From Paenibacillus sp. PK3_47 (GTDB taxonomy: Bacteria; Bacillota; Bacilli; Paenibacillales; Paenibacillaceae), in NCBI RefSeq assembly GCF_023520895.1, contig NZ_CP026029.1, positions 930,001-994,000 on the forward strand: DNA of 64,000 nt. Reading direction: 5' to 3'. Both the position numbers and the translations under genes were made by a program. Positions 63,521-64,000 of this stretch are shown here, in pieces (the first letter of the stretch is position 1; each line of letters begins with the position of its first letter). The notes under the pieces are model-generated. The model made no database searches, was not told where the DNA came from, and was given only the letters and a program-made list of their open reading frames with translations.

Positions 63521-64000
63521 TTATAATTTCTCTGCGATGCGCAGTTTTGCTGAACGGGCGCGCGGGTTAAGCTCGAGTTCTTCCTCGGAAGGCACCAGAG
63601 GCTTGCGGTTAACTAACTTGACAGTGCCTTCTGCGCCGCATACACAAAACGGAAAGTCAGGCGGACAAGTACATTTGCTTAAATAGCTGCTGAAAATCTG
63701 TTTGCAGATCCGGTCTTCCAGAGAGTGAAAGGTAATCACCGACACTCTTCCTCCGGGTGCGAGACAACGCACTGCTCCATGCAGCCCTTCCTCGAATGCG
63801 CCAAGCTCGTCATTAACAGCAATTCTGAGACCCTGAAAGCTGCGTTTGGCGGGATGCCCCCCCGTTCTGCGCGCGGCTGCAGGTATACCTTCCTTGATCA
63901 GCTCGGCCAATTCTCCCGTACTCTCCACCGGCCGAACTTCTCTGCGCTCTACAATCTTCCGGGCAATCCTGCGTGAAAACTTCTCTTCCCCATACTGGAA
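63521..64000 (-). CDS. rsmH: 16S rRNA (cytosine-1402-N4)-methyltransferase, C-terminal half (5' part outside window)
   Basis: 160 codons are present; the frame stays open to the right edge. Residues such as [14 protein letters not shown], the [14 protein letters not shown] motif and [21 protein letters not shown] are the conserved RsmH/MraW C-terminus. It methylates N4 of C1402 in the 16S rRNA. A Cys-containing insert ([15 protein letters not shown]) may bind zinc and is normal for Firmicutes. First gene of the cluster visible here. Confidence 0.97.
   Translation of the reverse strand, partial: FQYGEEKFSRRIARKIVERREVRPVESTGELAELIKEGIPAAARRTGGHPAKRSFQGLRIAVNDELGAFEEGLHGAVRCLAPGGRVSVITFHSLEDRICKQIFSSYLSKCTCPPDFPFCVCGAEGTVKLVNRKPLVPSEEELELNPRARSAKLRIAEKL

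Overview
The window looks like a chromosomal segment of a spore-forming, moderate-GC member of the Paenibacillaceae, most likely Paenibacillus. The evidence is the conserved Bacillales order from rsmH through the division/wall cluster, ftsAZ, spoIIGA-sigE-sigG, the ylm genes, divIVA, ileS and lspA to the pyr operon, together with a DapL-type aminotransferase, a long IleS of the DUF5915 type, and YjcZ, YjfB, YteA and WGxxGxxG small proteins. The genus is inferred from gene content and style; no search was run.

Left part, 1-16.9 kb (accessory, both strands). A sugar locus holds the 5' end of a lipoprotein that resembles an ABC solute-binding protein, an AraC-type regulator and a divergent GH36 alpha-galactosidase. 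A two-gene unit follows: a Thg1-like 3'-5' polymerase with a polynucleotide-kinase-like P-loop protein. Then come tRNA-Leu, a WGxxGxxG-CTERM protein, a zinc peptidase, YolD, a lipoprotein, a GH26-PA14 glycosidase, a cytidine deaminase, a NucB-like protein, several short membrane or spore-type proteins, an IrrE-like protease, an epoxide hydrolase, and the tRNA pair fMet and Ile2(CAU).

Middle, 16.9-32.6 kb. The pyrR-pyrB-pyrC-carA-carB-pyrF-pyrE operon (minus strand) has a clear sigma-A promoter, a PyrR-binding loop, an attenuator upstream of pyrR and a strong terminator after pyrE. pyrK, pyrD and pyrP are not in it. Between the operon promoter and dapL lie a 160-bp long palindrome, a four-unit palindrome array, and genes for a GyrI-like protein, a GNAT enzyme and an isochorismatase. 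dapL, an RluD-type pseudouridine synthase, lspA and yteA follow.

Right part, 32.7-64 kb (almost all minus strand). Read in the direction of transcription: rsmH, ftsL, pbpB, spoVD, murE, murF, mraY, murD, ftsW/spoVE, murG, murA, divIB, ftsA, ftsZ, an inserted Rpn-type nuclease gene, spoIIGA, sigE, sigG, ylmC, pgeF, ylmE, sepF, ylmG, ylmH, divIVA, then ileS behind its own promoter and T-box. These genes make lipid II (MurE carries the meso-DAP signature, matching dapL), build the divisome and start the mother-cell and forespore sigma programmes.

The least ordinary features are the Thg1-like/kinase pair; two homologous copies of a four-palindrome element about 18 kb apart; the 160-bp palindrome; and about 530 bp of 12-bp tandem repeats between the ileS T-box and the ileS start, whose repeat unit nearly matches the one inside the Rpn gene.
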